Origin: Salimicrobium flavidum
GTDB lineage: Bacteria > Bacillota > Bacilli > Bacillales > Halobacillaceae
Assembly (NCBI RefSeq): GCF_900156645.1
Contig: NZ_FTOC01000007.1
Span: 1 to 64,000, forward strand
Reading direction: 5' to 3'
DNA: 64,000 bases
Under the pieces are notes generated by a model. The model made no database searches and was not told the origin of the DNA. It saw nothing but the letters and a program-made list of their open reading frames with translations. Of this stretch, positions 8,715 through 16,684 are shown in pieces. Within the stretch, counting starts at the first letter, position 1; each line of letters opens with the position of its first letter. The translations under genes and the position numbers were made by a program.

Positions 8715-9749
8715 TCAGGACTCCTGACTTTCTTCTGGAAGTCGTGACTGATCGATAATTCCATCATCGATCAATTGCTGCATCGACATCGAAAGCGTGT
8801 GCATCCCGTCCCGTTTTGAGGTCTGCATGACGTTTTGGAGCTGATGGATCTTGTCATTCCGGATCAGGTTTTTGACCGCTGATGTATTTCGTAATATTTC
8901 CGTAGCGGCTCTCCGCCCTTTGCCATCTTTGGTCACGAATAGCCTCTGTGAAACGACCGCTTCTAAAATCCCTGCTACCTGAACACGTATTTGGGACTGT
9001 TGCGAAGGCGGAAACACATCGATGATACGATCGATCGTCTGAGCAGCATCTCTCGTATGCAGTGTACCCAGTACCAGGTGGCCGGTCTCGGCAGCAGTGA
9101 TGGCTGTTGAAATCGTTTCTAGGTCACGCATTTCACCCACCAGAATCACATCAGGATCCTGGCGAAGACAGGCACGAAGCCCGTTCGCGAAATTACTCGT
9201 ATCAAACCCGACTTCACGCTGGTCGATAATCGAATAACGGTGTTTATGTAAATATTCGATCGGGTCCTCAAGAGTAATGATGTGTCTCGGGTAGCGATGA
9301 TTCATATAATCGATCATACTGGCAAGCGTCGTACTTTTCCCGCTTCCTGTAGGTCCCGTCACCAGCACGAGCCCCTGGTCTTTATCAGCGATTTCCTTCA
9401 AAATATCAGGCATATGTAATTCCTCGATGGAAGGAATATATGTCGGAATGATACGTATAGCCATCGAAAAACAGCCCCGCTGCTTGTAGGCATTAATACG
9501 GAATCTGGATACGCCAGGGATCCCATAGGAAAAATCGATTTCTCCCTGCTCGTCCACTTTCTCCTGTAGTCCTTCTGGAAGAATCGCGCGAACCATTTCA
9601 TCCGTATCTTCCGGAGTCAGAGGCTCTTTCCCATACTGTTTCAATTTCCCTTGCAGGCGAAAGATCGGAGGCATCCCTACTGTCAGATGGATATCCGAGG
9701 TTTCCAGCTGGTGAGCTGCTTTCATCAGTTCTTCTATTCTATCTTTCAC
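8715..9749 (-). CDS. pilT: Pilus retraction ATPase PilT
   Basis: This hexameric ATPase depolymerises pili and so powers twitching. The 344 residues carry the N-terminal PAS-like domain, Walker A GPTGSGKS at 132-139, the Asp box (TLEDPIEYLH), Walker B (DVILVGEMRD) and the His box (GHLVLGTLHT). No zinc tetracysteine module is present, as expected for PilT rather than PilB. It lies 12 bases after pilB and abuts pilC. Its presence argues for retractile pili, unlike the B. subtilis ComG pseudopilus, which lacks a PilT. Confidence 0.96.
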   Translation of the reverse strand: MKDRIEELMKAAHQLETSDIHLTVGMPPIFRLQGKLKQYGKEPLTPEDTDEMVRAILPEGLQEKVDEQGEIDFSYGIPGVSRFRINAYKQRGCFSMAIRIIPTYIPSIEELHMPDILKEIADKDQGLVLVTGPTGSGKSTTLASMIDYMNHRYPRHIITLEDPIEYLHKHRYSIIDQREVGFDTSNFANGLRACLRQDPDVILVGEMRDLETISTAITAAETGHLVLGTLHTRDAAQTIDRIIDVFPPSQQSQIRVQVAGILEAVVSQRLFVTKDGKGRRAATEILRNTSAVKNLIRNDKIHQLQNVMQTSKRDGMHTLSMSMQQLIDDGIIDQSRLPEESQES

Positions 9750-9761
9750 AATAGTTCCCTC

Positions 9762-11381
9762 CTAGTCACTTAGCGCTACACGTAAGATTTCTTCCATAGT
9801 TGTCGTTCCCTGCTTCACTTTCAACAGTCCGTCATCGAGGAGAAAAATCATGTCGTGATCCCAGGCATGTTTTCTTATTTCCGAGGTGGAACGGTTATTC
9901 ATCATGAGTGTTCGTATTTCTTCATCGATGACCAGCACTTCCTGAATCGCCATACGACCCCGATAACCGGATTGATGACAAGTCTCACACCCCTCTCCGT
10001 AGTAAACATGATCGATGGATAGTCCACGTTTCTCAAACTGTTCGACTTCCATATCTGTAGGCGCCTGTTTCACTTTACATTCGTTACAGATCTTCCTGAC
10101 CAGACGCTGTGCGACAACTCCCGCTAGCGAAGAGACGACGAGATACGGTTCAATATCCATATCGATCAGCCTCGGTATGGAATCGATAGCACTATTGGTA
10201 TGAAGCGTCGAAAATACGAGGTGACCTGTCAATGAAGCACGAACGGCGATCTCCGCCGTTTCAGAATCACGAACTTCCCCGACCATGACGATATCCGGAT
10301 CCTGACGCAGTATCGATCGCAGACCATGCGAGAACGTCAGCCCTACACGGCTGTTCACCTGCACCTGATTGATGCCTTCAAGCTGGTACTCCACCGGATC
10401 TTCAATCGTAATAATATTCTTCTCATCATTATTCAGATGATTCAAAGAAGCATACAGCGTGGAGGATTTCCCCGACCCGGTCGGCCCTGTCAGCAAAATC
10501 AGACCGGAACTTCTCTCCACAAGATCAAGATAACGCCGGTAATTTATCTTGTTGAACCCAAGTTCTGTCAGACGGTTGAGGACACTACCAAGGTCGAGAA
10601 TACGAATGACGATCTTCTCTCCGTAGACGGTGGGCATAATCGATATCCGCAAATCGACCGGCGTCGATCCTACCGTGGTTTTGATGCGCCCATCCTGCGG
10701 GAGTCGATTCTCTGTTATATTCAGGTTCGCCATGATTTTGATTCTAGCGACCATGGAATTCTGGATGCGTTTTGGTAACGATCTTTCCGTACGCAGCATC
10801 CCGTCAATCCGGTAACGGACCAGAACTTTTCCTTCCTGGGGATCGAGGTGAATATCACTGGCTTTCATCTGAACGCCTGCCTGAAGAAGCTGATCGACCG
10901 TTTTGATAGCCGGAGCGCTATCTGGGTCCGCTTCCGGTTCCTCTTTTGTTTCCTTCAAGTTGTACTGTCTGTTGATGGTCTGAATGATTTCATCTCTCGT
11001 TGCAATGACCGGTTCAATCTGGAAACCGGAAGCAATCTGCAAATCTTCGATCGTATAGTAGTCCATCGGGTCATTCATCGCCAATATTAGTTTCTCACCC
11101 TGCTGCTTCAAAGGCATCACGACGTTTCTTAGAGCGAATTCTTTCGATACGAGATGAAGCAGAGAGTCATCGATCGGATACTGGTACAGCGAGATTCTCG
11201 GAACACCGAGCTGGATCTCCAGCACCTGTATCAGCTGCTGCTCTGAAATCAGCCCCCGTTCGAGAAGCACATCCCCCAGTTTCTGATCGTCTTTTTTCAA
11301 TTCCAATGCTTTTTGAATCTGTTCCTCTGTTATATGACCGGACTGTTTTAAAATATCACCGAGTCTTCTTCGTTCGACCAC
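9762..11381 (-). CDS. pilB: Pilus extension ATPase PilB with MshEN-like N-terminus
   Basis: This motor ATPase adds pilin subunits. The 539 residues start with two similar 24-residue motifs, RLGDILKQSGHITEEQ and KLGDVLLERGLISEQQ, characteristic of MshEN/T2SSE_N domains, some of which bind c-di-GMP. The catalytic core has Walker A GPTGSGKS (299-306), TIEDPVEYQL, Walker B IVMVGEVRD and GHLVFSTLHT. Zinc-type cysteines CNEC and CETC follow. It uses a GTG start shortly after GAGGTGA and lies 11 bases behind the VanW-like gene. The first MshEN motif ends in K rather than Q, so c-di-GMP binding is plausible but unproven. Confidence 0.95.
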   Translation of the reverse strand: MVERRRLGDILKQSGHITEEQIQKALELKKDDQKLGDVLLERGLISEQQLIQVLEIQLGVPRISLYQYPIDDSLLHLVSKEFALRNVVMPLKQQGEKLILAMNDPMDYYTIEDLQIASGFQIEPVIATRDEIIQTINRQYNLKETKEEPEADPDSAPAIKTVDQLLQAGVQMKASDIHLDPQEGKVLVRYRIDGMLRTERSLPKRIQNSMVARIKIMANLNITENRLPQDGRIKTTVGSTPVDLRISIMPTVYGEKIVIRILDLGSVLNRLTELGFNKINYRRYLDLVERSSGLILLTGPTGSGKSSTLYASLNHLNNDEKNIITIEDPVEYQLEGINQVQVNSRVGLTFSHGLRSILRQDPDIVMVGEVRDSETAEIAVRASLTGHLVFSTLHTNSAIDSIPRLIDMDIEPYLVVSSLAGVVAQRLVRKICNECKVKQAPTDMEVEQFEKRGLSIDHVYYGEGCETCHQSGYRGRMAIQEVLVIDEEIRTLMMNNRSTSEIRKHAWDHDMIFLLDDGLLKVKQGTTTMEEILRVALSD

Positions 11382-11392
11382 CGAATCACCTC

Positions 11393-12802
11393 TTATTTCT
11401 TATCGTTTCCAGGTTCCCACAGAGGCGGATCCTCAGCGTTACCTTCTCCTTCAGAACCATCACTTCCCGTGCCGTCCTGTTCCTCATCATTTTCATTTTC
11501 TGCTGTGGAAGACCCGCTGTCACTGCTTTCTTCGCTCGCCTGCGGAGAGTCTCCGGAGTCCTCTGCGTCAGTCTCCGAACTTGGCTGCTCAGATTCCGTA
11601 TCGGTTTCACCCGGTGAATCCGACTGATTATCAGTGGAATCTTCCGGCGCCCCAGTGCTGTTCTCACCAGTTGAATCCTGGACCGGGTACCGTTCGACCA
11701 CCGTATCTACAGGAGGGTAGTAATCTTCGGAGACAAGCTCTCTTTCCTCATCTCCCGTTTCTTCCCGGTAGACTTCGACTACCCTTCCGACTTCCCCTTC
11801 CTCGAGAACATTTTCTGTCCCCGGGGTTACGGACGTCGAATAACGAATCGTTTTTCTCGGTTCTACTTCTTCAGCGTTCGAGACAACGACTCTTCCTTTT
11901 TCAGTCAAGGGATATCCTGTCCACGTCGCCAGTAAATTGGAGCCATTTAAGGTAAGCTCAACGAAATAATCCATCGAAGTAGTATTGCGGAATCTCAAGT
12001 CCTCTTCACCTGACACGTCTACAGCAGCCTCTTTACCAGCATCTGCGTAGTCAGGTAGACGCAGACTTATATGTCTTTCTTCCGTCACAAACGGTGTCTC
12101 AAGTAGCGAGCCGTATATAGCGGTGGAAGCCTGGTTCAAAGCTTCTTTTTCTAAAGCTTCAGCTGTTTCGCCAACCCGCTCCAACAGGGAGACCGTCGAT
12201 TTCCCGGGGACTCTCCACTCTCCGATACGATTGATGATGTTGCCGATTTCCGGAGACCCATCGATAGAAATCGAATACGTCGCTACTTCTTCATAAAGTT
12301 CTTCTGTATGCTCTGGTACAAACGCGTAGGCATTGAAAATGAGCCTTTCTTCCGGAAGCCGGGACGCTTCTAGTTTTACCTGTTCCGTGAATCGGTCCAT
12401 TTGAAAATGGTCTCTGATTTTGGGAGATAGGTTCTCACGGATCTCCTGCTCGAAATCGGCAGCAAGGCTTACAGTCCATCCGTACTCCCCATTCCCTGAC
12501 ACATTTTCAAGTGTAGCTTCCGTCTCAAAAGTGACGTAGGAAGCAGGGATAACTACAGAACTGCTTCCTGTCTCCAGATGGATATCCCCACTTTCTTTCC
12601 ACCCCGCTACTTCAGCTTTTAAAAGTTCAGAAGCCTTCTCTCTATCCATGTCACTGATATCGGTGTTTCCAACCGTCACAGAAGAAGGCAGTGTTTTATT
12701 TTTTTCGACCGCAGCAGACCAGGCATAATTACCGCCATAGCTGAAAATCAAAAGAACAACCACTATACTGCTTAATAATACGAGTATTTTTCTGTCGTTC
12801 AT
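11393..12802 (-). CDS. Exported VanW/G5-domain-like protein with long acidic tail
   Basis: The protein has 469 residues. An N-terminal signal-anchor (about 5-25) is followed by an extracellular part. The segment RFRNTTSMDYFVELTLNGSN resembles VanW family proteins, and RKTIRYSTSVTPGTENVLEEG with RVVEVYREE resembles a G5 domain, often linked to cell-wall binding. The last 110 residues are low-complexity Asp/Glu/Ser/Thr, likely wall-spanning. It overlaps the preceding gene by 4 bases and lies 11 bases before pilB. Its role is unknown; anchoring or guiding the pilus through peptidoglycan is only a guess from position. Confidence 0.7.
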   Translation of the reverse strand: MNDRKILVLLSSIVVVLLIFSYGGNYAWSAAVEKNKTLPSSVTVGNTDISDMDREKASELLKAEVAGWKESGDIHLETGSSSVVIPASYVTFETEATLENVSGNGEYGWTVSLAADFEQEIRENLSPKIRDHFQMDRFTEQVKLEASRLPEERLIFNAYAFVPEHTEELYEEVATYSISIDGSPEIGNIINRIGEWRVPGKSTVSLLERVGETAEALEKEALNQASTAIYGSLLETPFVTEERHISLRLPDYADAGKEAAVDVSGEEDLRFRNTTSMDYFVELTLNGSNLLATWTGYPLTEKGRVVVSNAEEVEPRKTIRYSTSVTPGTENVLEEGEVGRVVEVYREETGDEERELVSEDYYPPVDTVVERYPVQDSTGENSTGAPEDSTDNQSDSPGETDTESEQPSSETDAEDSGDSPQASEESSDSGSSTAENENDEEQDGTGSDGSEGEGNAEDPPLWEPGNDKK

Positions 12803-13482
12803 CGGTCCACCTCTCTTTCCTCTGCCGGTTTAATGTCTTCAAGTTCAAATGCTTCCTCTATATTTCTTGAATCCGGTTTTTCCCGGTTCGACGATTCTTT
12901 CTCTTCTGTCATATTCTTCTGTTTTTGATTACTTCTTGCAGCAAGTAATTCCTCTTCCACATCCAGCTCATCCAAAGGTTTCGGAGTACGTAGGTTTACA
13001 GAAGGAGAATCCTGAACTTTTTCGTTCGGCACAGGGAGGTCTTCACTATCTGAGACCTGACCTGTATCAGATAAAGAGAGTTCCGGATTATCATGTAGAA
13101 CATAAGTGTCTTCTGCCGGTAGCTCCTCGGGTTCGTCTGCTTCTATCTCACTTGCCTCTTCCTCCCGGTCTTCCGGTTCTTCCACCGTCTTTTTATCTGA
13201 CTCGTTCCTAAATTTCTGAGGAAGTGTTTCGGCTTCGTTTGTTTCTACTACCCGGCTTTTCATCAGTACGTATACAGCTGCCAGGACTACAGCACCGGTT
13301 ACAATAGCGAACACTGGGGGGAAAGTAATAAAGGCAAGAAGCGTGAGCCCGGCCACCACAGCAGCACTGATGAGAAGGGTGATTTTATTTTTCATAGAAA
13401 TGCCCATATCAAGCATAAACAAAAGAATTGTAACGATGACAATTCCGGTTATCAGACCAATAAGACTTCCCAATGGCTTCAC
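12799..13482 (-). CDS. Membrane protein of unknown function in the pilus operon
   Basis: I do not recognise this 227-residue protein. The first 90 residues hold about three hydrophobic segments (SLIGLITGIVIVTILLFML, ITLLISAAVVAGLTLLAF and VFAIVTGAVVLAAVYVLM). The rest is a highly charged, Glu-rich, probably disordered tail with no cysteines. It overlaps its neighbours by 4 bases on each side, so it is translationally coupled to the minor pilin upstream and the VanW-like gene downstream. The tight coupling suggests a structural or assembly role in this pilus. Its family and function remain open. Confidence 0.7.
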   Translation of the reverse strand: MKPLGSLIGLITGIVIVTILLFMLDMGISMKNKITLLISAAVVAGLTLLAFITFPPVFAIVTGAVVLAAVYVLMKSRVVETNEAETLPQKFRNESDKKTVEEPEDREEEASEIEADEPEELPAEDTYVLHDNPELSLSDTGQVSDSEDLPVPNEKVQDSPSVNLRTPKPLDELDVEEELLAARSNQKQKNMTEEKESSNREKPDSRNIEEAFELEDIKPAEEREVDR

Positions 13483-14429
13483 TCCTCACAACTAGGTATA
13501 TTTTCCACGTTGGTGTTTCCGTCTACGCAAATATTCAATTCTGAAAGCGTCCCAGGATCAGCGTTCTCGAAATAAGCGTCTCCCGAAATGGAAATACCCG
13601 TATTGTTTTTCATATCAACATTTAAATTCCCAACTTCTATGAACGCATCCCCATTGACGATGATTGTGTTCCCGCCATTCATATAGAGATCTGCGAGGTC
13701 AAAATACGCAAAACCGTTAATGGTCATCCTATTGTTCCCTTTCATCTCCAGACTTCCTTCCAACCATACCCTGCTTCTGTCTTCAAAAGTAAGGTTTTCA
13801 TTTGGTCCTTTTTTACAACTTTCTAATGTAAGCCAGTAATCGCCACTTTCGAAATCATCATTATTTTTAGTACCGTCACAGGCATCAATCTGATCTTCTT
13901 CGGTAAAAGAGTTTTCGATATTATTTTTTTCATTTATTATGCGATCCTGCCATGAGATTTCCGTCACTTCTTCGGTCACTGAAAGCTCTCCGGTGATTAT
14001 CTCTTCCTGACCATTCACAATGCCTGTAGACGAGTAGGAATACGTCATCACTTCTTCAGAAACATTATTAGATTCTGAGTCAGGACAAGGTTCAGACTCA
14101 GCGTCAGGAACTGAACAAGGTACCTCGACTTTGTAACTGCCTTCGCCGAGACTTCTCTCTGTCGAGGCATGTTTTACTGCCCACCCGTTCATTTTAACAT
14201 CCACTGGCTCATCTTCCTGAGCAGCAGCCCTTTCTGCGGCAACTTGAAAACTCGATACAATATATTCCTGTCCCATCATCGCAAGACTATCTGCCTGAAT
14301 ATTCTCCTGGGTTCGCTGCGTCTGTTCTCCTGTAGAAAGTATGATACTCGTAAGTGTCCCCAAAAGAATCATTGTGACTACAATAGTGAGAAGTACTGTA
14401 ACGAGTGCCATTCCTTTGTTATTGTTCAT
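13479..14429 (-). CDS. PilX-like minor pilin component with beta-helix-like C-terminus
   Basis: The protein has 316 residues. The N-terminus NNNKGMALVTVLLTIVVTMILL is a type IV pilin-like leader plus helix of the PilX type, in which GMALV replaces GFTLVE. A mixed domain follows. The last 110 residues repeat short strands such as LEMKGNNRMTINGFAYF, LYMNGGNTIIVNGDAF and VDMKNNTGISISGDAYF, a beta-solenoid-like pattern. The protein ends in a Cys pair (NICVDGN ... PSCEE). The ATG chosen is 9 bases after AAGGGAG. It overlaps the upstream minor pilin by 11 bases. The tail resembles that of the divergent prepilin at 14954. Confidence 0.8.
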   Translation of the reverse strand: MNNNKGMALVTVLLTIVVTMILLGTLTSIILSTGEQTQRTQENIQADSLAMMGQEYIVSSFQVAAERAAAQEDEPVDVKMNGWAVKHASTERSLGEGSYKVEVPCSVPDAESEPCPDSESNNVSEEVMTYSYSSTGIVNGQEEIITGELSVTEEVTEISWQDRIINEKNNIENSFTEEDQIDACDGTKNNDDFESGDYWLTLESCKKGPNENLTFEDRSRVWLEGSLEMKGNNRMTINGFAYFDLADLYMNGGNTIIVNGDAFIEVGNLNVDMKNNTGISISGDAYFENADPGTLSELNICVDGNTNVENIPSCEE

Positions 14430-14913
14430 TACTGTTTTCTCCCTTAACATATCGGTAAGTTTCGGCGAGAAATTTAGGTTCCTCGTCAGTTGACCGATAT
14501 ACTTCTATAGATACAGGATATAAATTCGTTTCATACGTTTGTCGACAGTGAGTAATAAGTTGGAGGTTATACGTCTCTCCCTGAGCCGTGGTATAATTCA
14601 CGTAAGTTGCAGGTCCTTCAGAAAAACGGGCATCCACCCCACCTCCAATGATAGAATCAAGAGGCACAACTTCAGCGTTTTCGTTATCTTCACAGGATTT
14701 TCCCTGCGTTCTAACTTGCTGTCTCACCTCTCCAGACGCTAAGGAAGCGTCTGCGGCAGTTTCAGCAACGTGAATCGCATCCAGTTCATTCTCTACACGG
14801 TTCGACAAAAGAAGATTATCACTGAATAATGAAAGAAATATAGAAATAATCACACCGAAAAGTGTAATAGCCGCTAAAATTTCGATTAACGTCAGTCCTT
14901 TGTCATTTGCCAC
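14419..14913 (-). CDS. PilV-like minor prepilin
   Basis: The protein has 164 residues. The leader MANDKG precedes LTLIEILAAITLFGVIIS, a class III signal with Glu+5. The head region has two cysteines (GKSCEDN, THCRQTY) that could form a disulfide. It uses a GTG start with a weak upstream AAGG. It is the first gene of the minus-strand pilus operon. Only 40 bases separate it from the divergent prepilin, so its promoter must reach into that gene's 5' end. Confidence 0.85.
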   Translation of the reverse strand: MANDKGLTLIEILAAITLFGVIISIFLSLFSDNLLLSNRVENELDAIHVAETAADASLASGEVRQQVRTQGKSCEDNENAEVVPLDSIIGGGVDARFSEGPATYVNYTTAQGETYNLQLITHCRQTYETNLYPVSIEVYRSTDEEPKFLAETYRYVKGENSNEQ

Positions 14914-14953
14914 GCAGTATCACTACCTTCGATTAATAGAGGAGAATCATTTT

Positions 14954-16303
14954 ATGGGTCGTTTGTTTAATGAAAAAGGAATCACTCTGGTGGAATTGCT
15001 CGCTGCCATCGCACTCCTTGGTATCATTGGGGTCTTGGCTTTTCGGCTTCTAACCGGGATGTTTACAGCCAATTCTATCACTCAGAATGATATTTCCTTG
15101 AAACAGGAAGCTAATATCATCTTAACCTCTATACGTGAAAAGGCACAAGAAGAGGAGATTATAATAAACATAATCGATGATGAATCTCTTCTTGCTAACA
15201 AAGAAGATATACTTAGAAAAGATGGCCTTATTATAACTTATTTTCATGCCGAAAACCGAAAAAATGGAGAAGTTCTTGATGAGAAAAAGTGGCAGGAGGA
15301 AGAAGATTCCTTTCTTTTTACATCGGAAGTCTCAGAAACATTGGCTATTAATATGACAATCACGACAGCCGATAGATCTTCTAACTATGAAATCTCAAGT
15401 GTCGTTCCCGGTCTGGAAGATCCGAACAGAAGTTTCACAATAGAAACACCGACTGAAGATAATTCTGATAACTCCGGAGAGGAAGGAAACGATAATTCTC
15501 CCCCCCCCTCCAATGTTATTTTTACCAACAAGGAGCAATTTGAAGCACTAGATCCCGATAATATCTCCGGATGGGTGGAGGATCACCCTGATCAAAGTAA
15601 CGGCTACACTTTACCAGAAAACACGATACTAGACGAATCCTTCGACCAGAACTATAGCGGAGAGACAGCCTTCCAAAAAAGTTTCTGGGCGAAACGTGAC
15701 AATATGTCTGTAAACAATCAGGATATATCCATTAATGGAAATATGTACATCGATCATCAACCCTACTTCATGAACAATAATACCCTGAATGTAGGTGGTA
15801 ATGCACTGATCAAAGAGAACTTCACAGCAACCAACACTTTAACATTCTCTGCTTTCAACACATATTTCATGAAAGATCTAGAAATCACTAACGGCACAAA
15901 GATTAACACTGATGGAAGCATTAGAATCGGTGGGAGTGCCACTTTGAAAACAGGCAATGATGAGATTCGAACGAAAGGATATCTATTTGTGGACGGAAAT
16001 GTGAATTTACAAAATGCCAATAGTCTTGTTGAAGCTGAAAGAGATATGTATCTGAATAATAAAGTAACTTTAAATCAATCCTCGATTACATCTGGAGGGA
16101 CTATGTATCTCCAAGGCCCAGTCTATTTGAATAATGGAGCATCTTTAATAAGTGAGGGAGACATTAATATAGTAGGCAATGCAGAGGTCGAATATGGAGG
16201 AAAAGCTTATATTTGTGCCAAGGGTACTGTTAATATTGAAGGAAACGTTGACGATAATATAGAAATTAAGGACAATGGAAACAGTTACAATAGTTGTAAA
16301 TGA
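14954..16303 (+). CDS. Large prepilin-like protein with C-terminal beta-helix domain
   Basis: The protein has 449 residues. The N-terminus MGRLFNEKG then ITLVELLAAIALLGIIGV is a type IV prepilin signal. After the pilin helix and a linker ending in low-complexity DNSDNSGEEG, about 190 residues repeat a strand-turn pattern: ISINGNMYIDHQ, LNVGGNALIKEN, INTDGSIRIGG, LFVDGNVNLQN, TSGGTMYLQGPVYLN. This suggests a parallel beta-helix. It ends YICAKGTV ... NSYNSCK, with a Cys pair. The start ATG lies 9 bases after GAGGAG. It is the only plus-strand pilus gene and is visibly AT-richer than its neighbours. It is possibly a tip adhesin, by inference only. Confidence 0.85.
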   Translation: MGRLFNEKGITLVELLAAIALLGIIGVLAFRLLTGMFTANSITQNDISLKQEANIILTSIREKAQEEEIIINIIDDESLLANKEDILRKDGLIITYFHAENRKNGEVLDEKKWQEEEDSFLFTSEVSETLAINMTITTADRSSNYEISSVVPGLEDPNRSFTIETPTEDNSDNSGEEGNDNSPPPSNVIFTNKEQFEALDPDNISGWVEDHPDQSNGYTLPENTILDESFDQNYSGETAFQKSFWAKRDNMSVNNQDISINGNMYIDHQPYFMNNNTLNVGGNALIKENFTATNTLTFSAFNTYFMKDLEITNGTKINTDGSIRIGGSATLKTGNDEIRTKGYLFVDGNVNLQNANSLVEAERDMYLNNKVTLNQSSITSGGTMYLQGPVYLNNGASLISEGDINIVGNAEVEYGGKAYICAKGTVNIEGNVDDNIEIKDNGNSYNSCK

Positions 16304-16317
16304 TTTCTTAGCTTTGT

Positions 16318-16345
16318 TAAAGTCGGTTTTTGATTTTAGAACGAC
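16318..16345. repeat. Degenerate end of the Bacillaceae intergenic repeat
   Basis: GTCGGTTTTTGATTTTAGAA-CGACGGGTG resembles the element end GTTGATTTTCGTTCTACGGGTGG seen at 50712. The remaining sequence to about 16560 has no gene I can support. A short inverted segment (CGGCAACGGAGC ... CTCCTGCCG, about 16457-16513) may be a worn copy of the palindromic core. Confidence 0.4.
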
Positions 16346-16569
16346 GGGTGAAGACGCGTGCAGAACTAGCATGAACGGAAAATCAGCCAAATCAACCTCA
16401 GGGATTCGGATAACCCGTGGAAAGCTTCCACCTGTAGAGATGAAATTTAACCATAAACGGCAACGGAGCCTGAGCAAATCTTCAGGAGAAATTGCTCCTT
16501 GCTTTCTCCTGCCGCATCTAGATGACTCTAAACGGCTTCCGTAAAGATTTCCTACTAATCGGGAAGATC

Positions 16570-16611
16570 AAGAAACCCTAAAACGGCTCCAGCAAAGTTT
16601 TAGGGTTTCTT
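16570..16611. terminator. Bidirectional terminator
   Basis: A 15-base perfect inverted repeat, AAGAAACCCTAAAAC and GTTTTAGGGTTTCTT, with a 12-base loop. It separates the plus-strand prepilin from the minus-strand GGDEF pseudogene and can act in both directions. Confidence 0.85.
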
Positions 16612-16684
16612 ATAATACAAAGCACTGAGAAATTCTCCAGCCTGACTTCCGAAGCACTTCCGTAATAAGTATTCGAACGAGCCT

